Below are positions 18,240 to 27,093 of a stretch of DNA of 64,000 nt, in pieces. The notes under the pieces were generated by a model. It had not been told where the DNA came from. It made no database searches and worked only from the letters and a program-made list of their open reading frames with translations. A program made the position numbers and the translations under genes. Position 1 is the first letter of the stretch; each line of letters starts with the position of its first letter. The DNA comes from Sphingobacterium tenebrionis (GTDB lineage Bacteria > Bacteroidota > Bacteroidia > Sphingobacteriales > Sphingobacteriaceae), in the NCBI RefSeq assembly GCF_037126265.1, contig NZ_JAYLLN010000011.1, forward strand, positions 1 through 64,000, read 5' to 3'.

Positions 18240-18312
18240 AGCGGAAGACGAGGTTCGAACTCGCGACCTATAGCTTGGAAGGCTATCGCTCTACCAACTG
18301 AGCTACTTCCGC
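18240..18312 (-). tRNA. tRNA-Gly (anticodon UCC)
   Basis: A 73-nt tRNA with acceptor GCGGAAG/CTTCCGC, D arm GCTCAGTTGGTAGAGC, anticodon loop CTTCCAA with anticodon TCC, and T arm GCGAGTTCGAACCTCGT. It is third in the four-tRNA cluster. Confidence 0.95.
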
Positions 18313-18369
18313 TTGTCGTTTCCCACTGTAGAAACCCCGAGAGGTAAGTGGAGAACTCCATTTTCATGG

Positions 18370-18450
18370 TGGAGGGAGAAGGATTCGAACCTTCGAAGCC
18401 GAAGCAACGGATTTACAGTCCGTCCCATTTGACCGCTCTGGAACCCCTCC
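18370..18450 (-). tRNA. tRNA-Tyr (anticodon GUA)
   Basis: An 81-nt class II tRNA with a long variable arm, acceptor GGAGGGG/TCCCTCC and discriminator A. The anticodon loop contains GTA (ACTGTAAAT) and the T arm is GAAGGTTCGAATCCTTC. It lies between tRNA-Thr(UGU) and tRNA-Gly. Confidence 0.94.
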
Positions 18451-18474
18451 AGACCAGCAACTTGCGTCGCTTTG

Positions 18475-18547
<73 letters not shown>

Positions 18548-18707
18548 GGATTTTAATTTAATAAAACTTTCTTTTTAAAGAACGGCTTTCCGGAGATAGC
18601 GAGTGCAAAAATCTAATATTTATCTGATATTCGCAAGTTTTATTTTTATTTTTTTTCACTTAAAGAACTTCCAAAACTTTTCGACCTATTGTCCCGTTTT
18701 GATGATG

Positions 18708-18737
18708 CAAAGATAGCTAACGCCAGAATATATCAAA
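18708..18737 (-). promoter_or_regulatory. Promoter of the tRNA-tuf operon
   Basis: On the minus strand TTTG (18734-18737), an 18-bp spacer and TATCTTTG (18708-18715) form a close match to the Bacteroidetes TTTG/TAnnTTTG promoter. The start near 18702 gives a leader of about 155 nt before tRNA-Thr(UGU). The 18548-18807 stretch otherwise shows no gene. Confidence 0.7.
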
Positions 18738-18834
18738 AATATTTGCCGGTTTTTTTTGCCATTGAAAATCATATCGTTGATATGCAAGTAAATAATTTTC
18801 ATTTTTCATGTCAACTTATCCCCTATATTTGTGC

Positions 18835-20004
18835 ATGATTAAGCATTTTCACACGAAATTTTTCCGCATTCTTTTTACAGCAAGCGTCCTTTTCGCCGCA
18901 AATTGTAACAGCTCCCAAGCACAAGAACAGAAAAATATCATCCAAAAAATCATAAAAAAATTCATCTCCTCCGAAAAAGACTCCAGCCGATCCGCTAGTT
19001 TCATGGTCCTGCCTGCTGTGGGCTATGCCCAGGAGACCGGCTTTGAATATGGTCTTGCCAGTACCTACAACTTCTATATGGATAAGGAAAACCTGGAAAG
19101 CCGCACTTCCAATATCACCCTGATCGGTACATTGACTACCAAAAAACAGAAGAACATCAAGTTGCTTTCCGATATCTGGACAAAGAAGAACGAATACCAT
19201 ATCCTTTCGGAACTCCGTTATCGCGATTGGCCCTTCAACTTCTATGGGATCGGAAATGATACCTGGAAGACCGATGAGGATTACCTGGAACAGAAACTCT
19301 ATCGGGTAAAACTGGATGTGGAGAAGAAGATCATCCCCAACCTCTATGCAGGCGTCAATGTCAATTATGAACATTTCCAATTCCAGGATGTTGAAGCCGA
19401 TGGCATTTTCACCTCCCCTGAAGTGTTGGGTAAGGATGGCGGGCAATATGCCGCGCTGGGAGCTTCTGTACTATACGATACCCGTAACAACACCACCTAT
19501 ACCAGCCAAGGCTTCTATGGAAGGGTTAAATATGCCTATGCACCAAAATTCTTTCAGGATGATGATTTCACGGGAAGCCAAGCAGAAATCGATATCCGGG
19601 GATATTATCCATTAGCAAATAAATTGGTTTTGGCTGCCCAAGGGCTTTATCGCGGAACATACGGGAAGAATGTACCTTTTTATGTGATGCGGGATCTGGG
19701 TGGAGATATGACCATGCGAGGGTATTACCTGGGACGGTATAAAGATAAGAATTACCTGACCGCCCAAGCTGAGTTGAGGTACAGGTTCCATCCACGCGTA
19801 GGGGTTACCGGATTTCTTGGCACCGGAAGCACCTTCTCCGAAGACCATAAAGCACGCTTCCTTCCATCCTACGGCGGCGGATTGCGTTATTTCTTCAGTC
19901 TGGAACACAGCAGCAGTATCCGCTTCGATTATTCTTATGGCGAAAAAAGACCCGGAGAGAAACGCCAGTCTGGATTTTACCTGAGCATCAGCGAAGCCTT
20001 TTAG
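18835..20004 (+). CDS. Outer-membrane beta-barrel protein, BamA/TamA-like (surface antigen D15-type)
   Basis: A 389-residue exported protein. After a signal peptide (MIKHFHTKFFRILFTASVLF, cleavage probably near SSQAQ) the rest consists of short amphipathic strands rich in aromatic residues. The C-terminal half has family motifs (ALGASVLYDTRNNTTYTSQG, and GGDMTMRGYYLGRYKDKNYL, where RGY marks the barrel's inner loop). It ends in a strand with terminal phenylalanine (FYLSISEAF), the outer-membrane sorting signal. No POTRA domains are present, so it is a lone barrel of unknown cargo. The start at 18835 gives a better signal peptide than 18808. A TATATTTG element only 3 bp upstream of this ATG would imply a leaderless message. 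Confidence 0.8.
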   Translation: MIKHFHTKFFRILFTASVLFAANCNSSQAQEQKNIIQKIIKKFISSEKDSSRSASFMVLPAVGYAQETGFEYGLASTYNFYMDKENLESRTSNITLIGTLTTKKQKNIKLLSDIWTKKNEYHILSELRYRDWPFNFYGIGNDTWKTDEDYLEQKLYRVKLDVEKKIIPNLYAGVNVNYEHFQFQDVEADGIFTSPEVLGKDGGQYAALGASVLYDTRNNTTYTSQGFYGRVKYAYAPKFFQDDDFTGSQAEIDIRGYYPLANKLVLAAQGLYRGTYGKNVPFYVMRDLGGDMTMRGYYLGRYKDKNYLTAQAELRYRFHPRVGVTGFLGTGSTFSEDHKARFLPSYGGGLRYFFSLEHSSSIRFDYSYGEKRPGEKRQSGFYLSISEAF

Positions 20005-20033
20005 GATAGGTTGGAAAATTCAATCGCCTGGAT

Positions 20034-20501
20034 CTATACCTGCCTCAACAGAAAGTCCTCTTTATGTTGAACGGGTCTATACAGCAATATGCCAAAATGG
20101 AACAGGTTGATACTTACGGTAACCTCTTTTTTCTGCAACATTTGCCTCCAAAGCGCTCTATTTTGCCGTGAATAAGGGTTTTTCACAAAAAGAGGTTTCC
20201 CTGACGTTAAGACCTGAAGCAGCGCATCATCCAGTGCTGGCAATTTCTCCAGCCAGTACGCTTCAGCTTCCACATCGTTCCAATCATCACCTAACTTCGC
20301 TATTCCCCAAAAAGAAAGGATATTCTTTATCAATTCCTTTTGGTGGGCCGGTATGCTAGCCGGAACAGCCACCTCCCCTTTCCTTTCATAATCCTTTTGG
20401 TAGATCACCTGATCTGCTAAAGCATAGACAAAAGGCGAATGCGTACCATGTCGGCTATTCGAAATCAGGTAATGGTAAATGTAATCATACAGGTGGCGCA
20501 T
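20034..20501 (-). CDS. Hypothetical protein, possibly a short relative of a Bacteroidetes methyltransferase family
   Basis: A frame of 155 codons from the ATG at 20501 (179 from an upstream ATG at 20573). The N-terminal stretch NSRHGTHSPFVYALADQVIY resembles the opening of Bacteroidetes proteins annotated as SAM-dependent methyltransferases, which as I recall run to about 220-240 residues. Here no glycine-rich SAM-binding motif is visible. Only a charged helical middle (HQKELIKNILSFWGI) and a C-terminal part rich in aromatic residues remain. It could be a shortened, non-catalytic paralogue or a distinct family. It is convergent with the barrel protein gene, with a gap of about 30 bp. Confidence 0.55.
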   Translation of the reverse strand: MRHLYDYIYHYLISNSRHGTHSPFVYALADQVIYQKDYERKGEVAVPASIPAHQKELIKNILSFWGIAKLGDDWNDVEAEAYWLEKLPALDDALLQVLTSGKPLFVKNPYSRQNRALWRQMLQKKEVTVSINLFHFGILLYRPVQHKEDFLLRQV

Positions 20502-20701
20502 GAGGACAAAATTAAGGTAATAATCGGTATAGCAATCGAATGAAAAACAATATTTCATTCGGAGTGAAACCATGGTGAAAGTAACCTAAAAGTATGTAAA
20601 CAGTATGGTAAGCATATAAAAACACGCTTCTACCCTACTTAAACCTTGATTTCATAGCGAAACCTAGTCATTTACATACTGAAAACATCGATTTTTTAAG
20701 G

Positions 20702-22021
20702 TTAAGGGAATTGCAGGGTAAACGTACTGCCCTCGCCTTCTTTACTATCCACGGCGAGGTTGCCATGGTGCATGAGCATGATCTGTTTGCTGAGGGTTAG
20801 ACCAACCCCTGTACCCGTCTTTTTGGTCGTAAAAAATGGGGTAAAGATCTGGTCTTGGATCTCTGGAGACATCCCGATCCCATTATCCTTGATCCGGATC
20901 TGTATATTATCCTTTTGTTCAATAGCGGAAAGTGTGATGTAAGGTTCAGGCTGATCTTTAACCGCCTCAATGGCGTTCAATAGGATATTAATGATGACCT
21001 GTTCCAAAAGGTTCACGTCTGCCTGAATAACCAGTCGGGTATTTTTGATCACGATATCCAGGTCAATGTTTTTCTGTAGAAGGGTGGGTTCCAAGAGTTG
21101 GTAAATGTTTTCGAACAATTGAACCACCTGTACATCGGCAAATTGCGGTTGGTCCACCTTATTGATCATCCGGTAGCTCTTGGCAAATTGCAGCAGCCCT
21201 TCTGACCTTCTTTTGATGGTAAAGATACCAACCTTCAGGTCTTCGAGATCCGATTCGGAAGTCCAGTTTTCCAGTCGATGGTGCAGGGTGTCGGCAAGTG
21301 AACTGATGGGGCCAATGGAATTCATGATCTCATGGGTCAGTACACGCAAGAGTTTATGCCATGCCTTGGTCTCCGTTTCATCAATAGCCTCGTTGATGTT
21401 CTGGTAAACCACTACGCGGAATAAACCTTCCTGGGTTTCAAATTCGGAACTCTGCATGAACAGCTTGATCTTTCCCTTACTCGAATGCGCAGTTTCCATC
21501 TGGTGCTTGCCCAACTTTAGGAGCATGGTTTTCTCATACAATTCCGCATGTCTCTTTTTCATGCCCGAAATATTGCCGAGGTGTGGAACCTGAAACAGCT
21601 CCTTAAAGGCATCGTTCAACCACATCACCTTTCCACTATCCACATGGTAAAATAGGATCGCCGTATCCAGCATATTGATCACCTTGTTCAGGTATTGTTG
21701 CTGCAGGGCTTGATCTATACTGATGTTCTTATAGACCTCGTTGATCTGGTTGAACGCCTCAAATAACTTACCTTCGACGCTGTGCTTACGTTTCACCACA
21801 AAACGTCGGGTGAAATCCCGATACTTTACGGCTTCCGAAAATTCGCGCAACTGGGTATATAAAAAGCGATGGCCAGCGAATAGGCGGTAACCAAAAATGC
21901 TGAGCATAAAGAACGATAAGACCGCATAACCATAATACCCTTTGAAAATAAGCAGGGCTACCCCAACGGCAAGCGCCAAGAGGAAGAGCATTTTCAGGAA
22001 ATCGAAAATAGCCAGGCGCAT
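20702..22021 (-). CDS. Sensor histidine kinase (NtrY/AtoS-like) of a sigma-54 two-component system
   Basis: A 439-residue kinase. Two adjacent membrane helices (about residues 8-27 and 31-50) leave almost no periplasmic sensor, so it probably senses the membrane or a partner protein. A PAS-like region spans about 105-215. The phosphoacceptor is His230 in LTHEIMNSIGPIS. The ATPase domain has the N box (NILLNAIEAV), DNGIGM and the G2 stretch TTKKTGTGVGL. It lies 4 bp after its response-regulator gene, and both follow tolC. It should phosphorylate that NtrC-type regulator in response to envelope stress or an exported substrate. The signal is not known. Confidence 0.9.
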   Translation of the reverse strand: MRLAIFDFLKMLFLLALAVGVALLIFKGYYGYAVLSFFMLSIFGYRLFAGHRFLYTQLREFSEAVKYRDFTRRFVVKRKHSVEGKLFEAFNQINEVYKNISIDQALQQQYLNKVINMLDTAILFYHVDSGKVMWLNDAFKELFQVPHLGNISGMKKRHAELYEKTMLLKLGKHQMETAHSSKGKIKLFMQSSEFETQEGLFRVVVYQNINEAIDETETKAWHKLLRVLTHEIMNSIGPISSLADTLHHRLENWTSESDLEDLKVGIFTIKRRSEGLLQFAKSYRMINKVDQPQFADVQVVQLFENIYQLLEPTLLQKNIDLDIVIKNTRLVIQADVNLLEQVIINILLNAIEAVKDQPEPYITLSAIEQKDNIQIRIKDNGIGMSPEIQDQIFTPFFTTKKTGTGVGLTLSKQIMLMHHGNLAVDSKEGEGSTFTLQFP

Positions 22022-22025
22022 GGTA

Positions 22026-23378
22026 TTAAATATTGTATTTTTCCAATCTTCTATAGAGTGCCGCTCGGGTCAGACCCAATTCTTTTGCAGCTTTTGAAAT
22101 ATTGCCGTTATATCTTTCAATGGCCGATTTGATGGCCTTTCTTTCCATTTCTTCCAGGTTATGGGATGCAAACTCCACGGGTTTGGGTTGCTCCAGCTGT
22201 TGTTCAATAGGTGAAAACAGGATGTCCTCCGCCCGTATGCTAGCCCCATCCGACATGATCACCGCACGTTCAATACTGTACTGTAGCTCGCGAACATTGC
22301 CCGGGAAATGGTATTGTTTTAATTTCTGAACCGCATCCTGCTCCAAGCCTTCGATATGTTTGTGGTATTTCTTATTGTAGAAAGCCAGAAAATGCTGGGC
22401 AAGCAAAGGGATGTCTTCTACCCGTTCGCGAAGTGCGGGAACTTGGATCTCTAAGGTATTGATCCGATAGATCAAATCCTTTCGGAACCTGCTTTCATCC
22501 GCCAAGGTTTTCAAGGGCACATTCGTGGCGCTCAACAGGCGAATATCTACCGATATGGGATGGCTACTTCCCAAGGGAACCACCGCCCTATTCTGGAGTA
22601 CACTCAATAATTTAGCCTGTTGTGGCAGAGCGATATTGCCGATCTCATCCAGGAACAAGGTTCCACCATCTGCATGCTCAAACCTACCCTTCCTGTCTTC
22701 TCGAGCATCCGTAAAAGCCCCTTTCTTATAACCAAAAAGTTCACTTTCGAAAAGCGTTTCGGTCAATGAACCTACGTCCACTTTAATATAGGCATTTTTA
22801 CTCCTTAAAGAGCGTTGATGAATGGCCGAGGCGATCAAATCCTTACCCGTACCATTCTCTCCCAAGATCAGGATGTTGGCTTCGGTCGGAGCTACCTTAT
22901 CCATCTTGTATTGTAGATCCTCCATAATGGCGGATTTCCCGATTATACCATCGAATTCTTTATTGACAAAAACAGGATGTACTTTTTGTACCTGTTGGTT
23001 CTCCTCAAAAACATGGTTTATGGTATTCAGCAATTGTTCGTTCTGCCAAGGTTTCACGATAAAATCTGCCGCCCCCTGTTTTAGGGATTTTACCGCCAGA
23101 TCCACCGCACCATAAGCTGTGATCATTAAAACATGGATATGTGGGAATTGGGATTTGATCTTGGCAAGCCAGAACAGCCCTTCATTGCCGGTGTTGATGG
23201 CACTCTTAAAATTCATGTCCAAAAGCACCATATCCACTTTATTGCGCTCCAGGATATGGATCAATCGTTCGGGATTATGCTCTACCAGCACTTCCTTTAC
23301 GTTTGGTCTCAATAATATTCGGGTAGCGGTTAATAAATCCTGATCGTCATCAACAACTAAAATGGTTGCCTTTTTCAT
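22026..23378 (-). CDS. Sigma-54-dependent response regulator (NtrC family)
   Basis: A 450-residue enhancer-binding protein. The receiver domain has phosphoacceptor Asp54 (MVLLDMNF) and the acidic pocket VVDDD. The AAA+ domain has Walker A GENGTGKD (173-180) and Walker B GGTLFLDEI (about 238-246). The sigma-54-contact loop reads GAFTDA (220-225), not the standard GAFTGA. The C-terminal Fis-type helix-turn-helix is NISKAAKELGLTRAALYRRL. It sits between tolC and its kinase (gaps of 15 and 4 bp). The inverted repeats at 24801-24828 in the tolC/adaptor divergent region are its likely binding site, which would make the operon self-regulated. Confidence 0.93.
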   Translation of the reverse strand: MKKATILVVDDDQDLLTATRILLRPNVKEVLVEHNPERLIHILERNKVDMVLLDMNFKSAINTGNEGLFWLAKIKSQFPHIHVLMITAYGAVDLAVKSLKQGAADFIVKPWQNEQLLNTINHVFEENQQVQKVHPVFVNKEFDGIIGKSAIMEDLQYKMDKVAPTEANILILGENGTGKDLIASAIHQRSLRSKNAYIKVDVGSLTETLFESELFGYKKGAFTDAREDRKGRFEHADGGTLFLDEIGNIALPQQAKLLSVLQNRAVVPLGSSHPISVDIRLLSATNVPLKTLADESRFRKDLIYRINTLEIQVPALRERVEDIPLLAQHFLAFYNKKYHKHIEGLEQDAVQKLKQYHFPGNVRELQYSIERAVIMSDGASIRAEDILFSPIEQQLEQPKPVEFASHNLEEMERKAIKSAIERYNGNISKAAKELGLTRAALYRRLEKYNI

Positions 23379-23393
23379 ACCTCGCTAAGTTAC

Positions 23394-24701
23394 TTATAAA
23401 TCCAATGAACCTGCGTAATAATCATTGATATATTTTTGCATCAACCATTCATATTCCTTGATGATCAATTGGCTTTTTACCGCATCCAATTTGTTCTTGG
23501 CTGTCAAAAAAAGTACAGAGTTACTATTTCCCGCTTCAAAATGAACCGTAGAAATCCGAAAAGCTTCCGTGTAGTTCAGTTCTTGTTCCCGAAGATTCTG
23601 CAGGTTTTCCTGGGTGATCGCGAGATCGAATACCGCTTGGGCGGTTTTGGATCTCAATTCATTCTTTAGGATTTCCCGATCCAATTCTGCACTTGCCAGA
23701 TTAACCTCTGCCAAGCGAACCAGTGTCCTGGTCTGGAACTTATTGAAAATAGGGATACTCAGGTTCAACCCGATACCTTTGTAGAGGTTATTTTTATATT
23801 GACTGGAAAAGGATCCCCCTTCGCGACTATAATTGGTACTCATTCCTCCTGATAAGGATAAGGATGGAAAATAATCTGCCTTTGCTAATTTCACACTCTC
23901 TTCCATTTCCTTGATCCGCCAATCCATCGCCTTATAATTTGGCATATTGAACAGGGATTTTTCGAACAGCTCTTTGGCAGATTGTGTTTGGGCTTTCGGA
24001 GCGGTATCTACAGACCTTAATCCAGGCAAATCTTCCGGTGCGATGTTCAATAGGGCTGCAAGGGAAACCCGTGCATTGTTTAGGGACTGTTTGGTCTGTT
24101 CCAAGACATTCAATTCTGCACTATATTGCCCCTTGAGGTCATAAAAATCACCAGGATTGATATTCCCTTCCCTATGCATGATTTCAGATCGCTGCAACTG
24201 CTCCTTGGTAACGGTCAATTGCCCTTCAGTCTGTTTCAACATATCCTGAGCGGTCAAAACTTTGATATAGGCTTCAATAACATTCAATTTCAGCTCATTC
24301 AGTTGTCCCTCAAACTCCAGTTTTCCTGCATCCTTTGCATTCGAACGCATCCGGATATCATGGAGAATGGCAAAACCATTGAAAATGGGCAAGCTCAGGT
24401 TCAGGGATTGTCTCCCTGAACTGTTGCTCTTATCTATGTATTGATTGGTTGTCGGATCGATGGATCTACCTTGGGTAAGATCGTGGGAGATATTGCCGTT
24501 CAGATTTGGCAAACGGTTATATTTTGCCTGTTTATAATATAAATCCGCGCGGGAAACCTGTAGTTCCCCTTGCTTTAATGTAGGATTGTTCTTGATCGCC
24601 AGCGCAATGCAATCGGTCAAGGACAGGTCGCTCACCTGTCCTTTAACCGTGCAAACTAAACAACAAACAAAAATTATTAAAACTGTGGATATTTTTTTCA
24701 T
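23394..24701 (-). CDS. TolC-family outer-membrane efflux protein
   Basis: A 435-residue exported protein with a signal peptide (MKKISTVLIIFVCCLVC, cleaved near TVKG). The two halves are typical of outer-membrane efflux proteins: long coiled-coil helices alternate with strands (SLNLSLPIFNGF in the first half, GLNLSIPIFNKFQT in the second). It should form the trimeric exit duct of a tripartite exporter. The divergent adaptor and the MacB-type ATPase and permeases would be its partners. It is the first gene of the operon with the sigma-54 regulator and kinase. Confidence 0.92.
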   Translation of the reverse strand: MKKISTVLIIFVCCLVCTVKGQVSDLSLTDCIALAIKNNPTLKQGELQVSRADLYYKQAKYNRLPNLNGNISHDLTQGRSIDPTTNQYIDKSNSSGRQSLNLSLPIFNGFAILHDIRMRSNAKDAGKLEFEGQLNELKLNVIEAYIKVLTAQDMLKQTEGQLTVTKEQLQRSEIMHREGNINPGDFYDLKGQYSAELNVLEQTKQSLNNARVSLAALLNIAPEDLPGLRSVDTAPKAQTQSAKELFEKSLFNMPNYKAMDWRIKEMEESVKLAKADYFPSLSLSGGMSTNYSREGGSFSSQYKNNLYKGIGLNLSIPIFNKFQTRTLVRLAEVNLASAELDREILKNELRSKTAQAVFDLAITQENLQNLREQELNYTEAFRISTVHFEAGNSNSVLFLTAKNKLDAVKSQLIIKEYEWLMQKYINDYYAGSLDL

Positions 24702-24730
24702 GAATTAATTTTCCAAGACATCCCACAGCC

Positions 24731-24739
24731 TGTGCCAAA
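24731..24739 (-). promoter_or_regulatory. Candidate sigma-54 -24 box for tolC
   Basis: On the minus strand the sequence is TTTGGCACA, matching the TTGGCAC half of the -24 element. The -12 region (CTGTGG) does not match TTGC well. The predicted start is about 10 bp before the tolC ATG. The support is the mirrored box on the other strand and the adjacent NtrC-type gene. Confidence 0.4.
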
Positions 24740-24800
24740 TATTTAGAAAGCTGAAAATCAAACACTTAAAAATAAGGGATTGGAATGGTTGTCCATGAGC

Positions 24801-24828
24801 GAACAGGCAACTGTTCATTAACGAACAG
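24801..24828. promoter_or_regulatory. Candidate binding site of the NtrC-type regulator
   Basis: GAACAG (24801-24806), CTGTTC (24811-24816) and GAACAG (24823-24828) alternate, forming two overlapping perfect palindromes with 4-bp and 6-bp spacers. The site lies about 90-105 bp upstream of both predicted divergent starts, a usual distance for an enhancer-binding protein. Confidence 0.6.
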
Positions 24829-24878
24829 TCACTTCCCTAATTGCTTATAACAATAGCTGATAATCAACCACTTATAAG

Positions 24879-24887
24879 TTTGGCACA
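24879..24887 (+). promoter_or_regulatory. Candidate sigma-54 -24 box for the adaptor-ABC operon
   Basis: TTTGGCACA is followed by ACCTTGTC. The -24 half is a clear match; the -12 half reads TTGT with spacing one base shorter than the consensus. The predicted start is about 19 bp before the adaptor ATG at 24926. Confidence 0.45.
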
Positions 24888-24925
24888 ACCTTGTCTATGC
24901 AAATAGCAAATACAAAGATTTATCA

Positions 24926-26179
24926 ATGGACAGACCGATTGAACAGAAGACCTGGAACTCTAAAAGAATATTAACCCTTGTCGGGATCGTGGCAGTTGTG
25001 GCCTTAATTGGAGCAAGCTATTATTTCACGAGTGGCAATAGTAAACTGAATGTGGATGCGGAACGAATTTCCATCGTAGAGATAAAGGAAGGATCCTTCC
25101 AAGAATTCATTCCTATCAATGGAACGGTGCAGCCCATCAGTAGTATCTACCTGGATGCCTCTGTAGGTGGCCGTGTGGAAGAAAAATATGTGGAAGATGG
25201 TGCCCACCTAAGGAAGGGAGATCCCATTATGCGCTTATCCAATACGGATTTGGAACTATCGCTTATCCAACAGGAAACGCAGGTATTGAATCTATTGACC
25301 CAAGCACAGATTGCCCAGACCAATGCACAGCAGGTTTCCATCAGCAATAAAAACCAAATGGCGGATGTGGAACAGGCGTTAAAGGAAGCTGATCGGGTAT
25401 ATACCTTGAACAAAAAATTATTGGCCGAGAAGGCGATCGGATCGCAGGAATACCAAAAATCATTGAACGATTATAATTATCAAAAGGAACGGGTAAACTT
25501 AACCAAACAGATCCTGAAGCAGGATGAAGTATCCAACAACCAGAAGGTGGCTCAGGACAGGGAGACCTATAAGAGAACCCAGAATGGTTTGGCCTTGATG
25601 CGCCAGAAAGTGGGTGATCTGATCCTCCGAGCGCCAGTCGATGGACAATTGACTTCCTTTGATGTAGAGATCGGACAGAATAAATCGGCCGGGGAAAGGT
25701 TGGGGCAGATCGATGTACTGACCGGATTTAAGATCCGTGCGGATATCGACGAACATTATATCAACAGGATCTTCCCTGATCTACAGGGGCAATTTACCAT
25801 TGGGGATAAAACCTATGATCTACGCATCAAGAAAGTGTATACCCAGGTTAAGGATGGTCGTTTCCAGGTTGATATGGAGTTTGTGGGGGAAAGACCGGAA
25901 AGTATCCGCCGTGGACAGACCCTATCCATCCGTTTGGCACTGAGTGATGAAACCAAAGCCTTATTATTGGCCAAGGGAGGATTCTATCAGCAGACTGCCG
26001 GAAATTGGATCTTCAAATTGGATAAAAATGGAACGACAGCCTATCGGGCAGATATCCAATTAGGCCGACAGAACCCACAGTTCTATGAAGTTCTGGGCGG
26101 TTTGAAAGTTGGAGACAAAGTAATCGTATCCAGCTATGAAAGCTATGATAAGATTCAGGAACTGAATATCAAAAAATAA
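24926..26179 (+). CDS. HlyD/MacA-type periplasmic adaptor of an ABC exporter
   Basis: A 417-residue membrane-fusion protein. One N-terminal membrane helix (about residues 14-31) is followed by half of a lipoyl domain (SVGGRVEEKYVEDGAHLRKGD). A long coiled-coil hairpin spans about 100-225, the second lipoyl half is DLILRAPVDGQLTSFDVEIG, and beta-barrel and membrane-proximal domains end in GGLKVGDKVIVSS. It would bridge the inner-membrane ABC permease to TolC. It is first in the plus-strand operon, 47 bp ahead of the ATPase gene, and divergent from tolC. Confidence 0.92.
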   Translation: MDRPIEQKTWNSKRILTLVGIVAVVALIGASYYFTSGNSKLNVDAERISIVEIKEGSFQEFIPINGTVQPISSIYLDASVGGRVEEKYVEDGAHLRKGDPIMRLSNTDLELSLIQQETQVLNLLTQAQIAQTNAQQVSISNKNQMADVEQALKEADRVYTLNKKLLAEKAIGSQEYQKSLNDYNYQKERVNLTKQILKQDEVSNNQKVAQDRETYKRTQNGLALMRQKVGDLILRAPVDGQLTSFDVEIGQNKSAGERLGQIDVLTGFKIRADIDEHYINRIFPDLQGQFTIGDKTYDLRIKKVYTQVKDGRFQVDMEFVGERPESIRRGQTLSIRLALSDETKALLLAKGGFYQQTAGNWIFKLDKNGTTAYRADIQLGRQNPQFYEVLGGLKVGDKVIVSSYESYDKIQELNIKK

Positions 26180-26226
26180 ACCTATAACAATTCATAAAAA
26201 TAGTACACCTCCATAATTAGAGAAAC

Positions 26227-26904
26227 ATGATTAAAATAACCAATCTGCAAAAATTTTACCGCACCGAAGAGGTGGAAACCGTGGCCTTGAATGATGTGAA
26301 CATTCATGTAAAGGAAGGGGAATTCGTGGCTGTTATGGGGCCATCGGGCTGTGGTAAATCCACCTTATTGAATATCGTGGGATTATTGGATGATCTGGAC
26401 GAGGGAAGTTACCTGTTCAATAATATAGAAGTAGCGAAATTTAAAGAAGGTAAGCGTTCCGATTTGCGGAAACATAATATCGGATTTGTATTCCAGAGTT
26501 TTAACCTGATCGATGAGTTGACCGTTTTTGAAAATGTGGAACTGCCATTGGTGTATACGAATGTGCCGGCTGCAGAACGGAAGAAACGAGTGGAAGAGGT
26601 GTTGGAGAAGGTACAGATCATGCACCGTAGGAACCATTTCCCACAGCAGTTATCGGGTGGTCAGCAGCAAAGGGTTGCAGTTGCCCGGGCGGTGGTGAAT
26701 AATCCTAAATTGATCTTGGCGGATGAGCCTACGGGAAACCTGGATTCGAGCAATGGTAATGAAGTGATGCACCTGTTGACGGAATTGAATGAATTAGGGA
26801 CTACGATTGTTATGGTGACCCACTCGGAGCATGATGCAAAATTTGCGGATCGGGTGATTAGGATGCTGGATGGGCAGGTTATTTTGGAGACGGTAGGGGT
26901 TTAA
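26227..26904 (+). CDS. ABC transporter ATP-binding protein (MacB/LolD type), canonical copy
   Basis: A 225-residue ATPase with every catalytic motif intact: Walker A GPSGCGKST (38-46), Q loop VFQSFNLIDELTV, signature LSGGQQQRVAVARA (from 142), Walker B LILADEP (162-168), D loop with Asp173 (GNLD) and switch histidine His199. It belongs to the MacB/LolD/FtsE group, whose permeases use ATP to drive conformational change across the periplasm rather than to move substrate through the membrane. It follows the adaptor and precedes seven permeases, so it may power several of them in turn. Confidence 0.95.
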   Translation: MIKITNLQKFYRTEEVETVALNDVNIHVKEGEFVAVMGPSGCGKSTLLNIVGLLDDLDEGSYLFNNIEVAKFKEGKRSDLRKHNIGFVFQSFNLIDELTVFENVELPLVYTNVPAAERKKRVEEVLEKVQIMHRRNHFPQQLSGGQQQRVAVARAVVNNPKLILADEPTGNLDSSNGNEVMHLLTELNELGTTIVMVTHSEHDAKFADRVIRMLDGQVILETVGV

Positions 26905-26930
26905 GTTGATGCGTCATTGGATTTTTCGCA

Positions 26931-27053
26931 TCATTGCGAGGAGGCACGACGAAGTAATCATACGCGTCATTGCGAGGAGGCACGACGAAGCAATCTTCCC
27001 GCATGTCCAAAGATTGCTTCGTCCCTCGCAATGACGTAACCCTCGCAATGACG
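26931..27053. repeat. Type A palindromic repeats between the ATPase and permease 1
   Basis: A degenerate left arm (26931-26959) is followed by a complete A element (from 26965) with arms GTCATTGCGAGGAGGCACGA and a right arm ending CCTCGCAATGACG, plus a second right arm ending at 27053. The loop is CCCGCATGTCCAAAG. No type B insert is present. It occupies most of the 189-bp gap. Confidence 0.85.
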
Positions 27054-27093
27054 CGAAACCGAAAACAAAAAATAATAATAAAACAATTAACTC

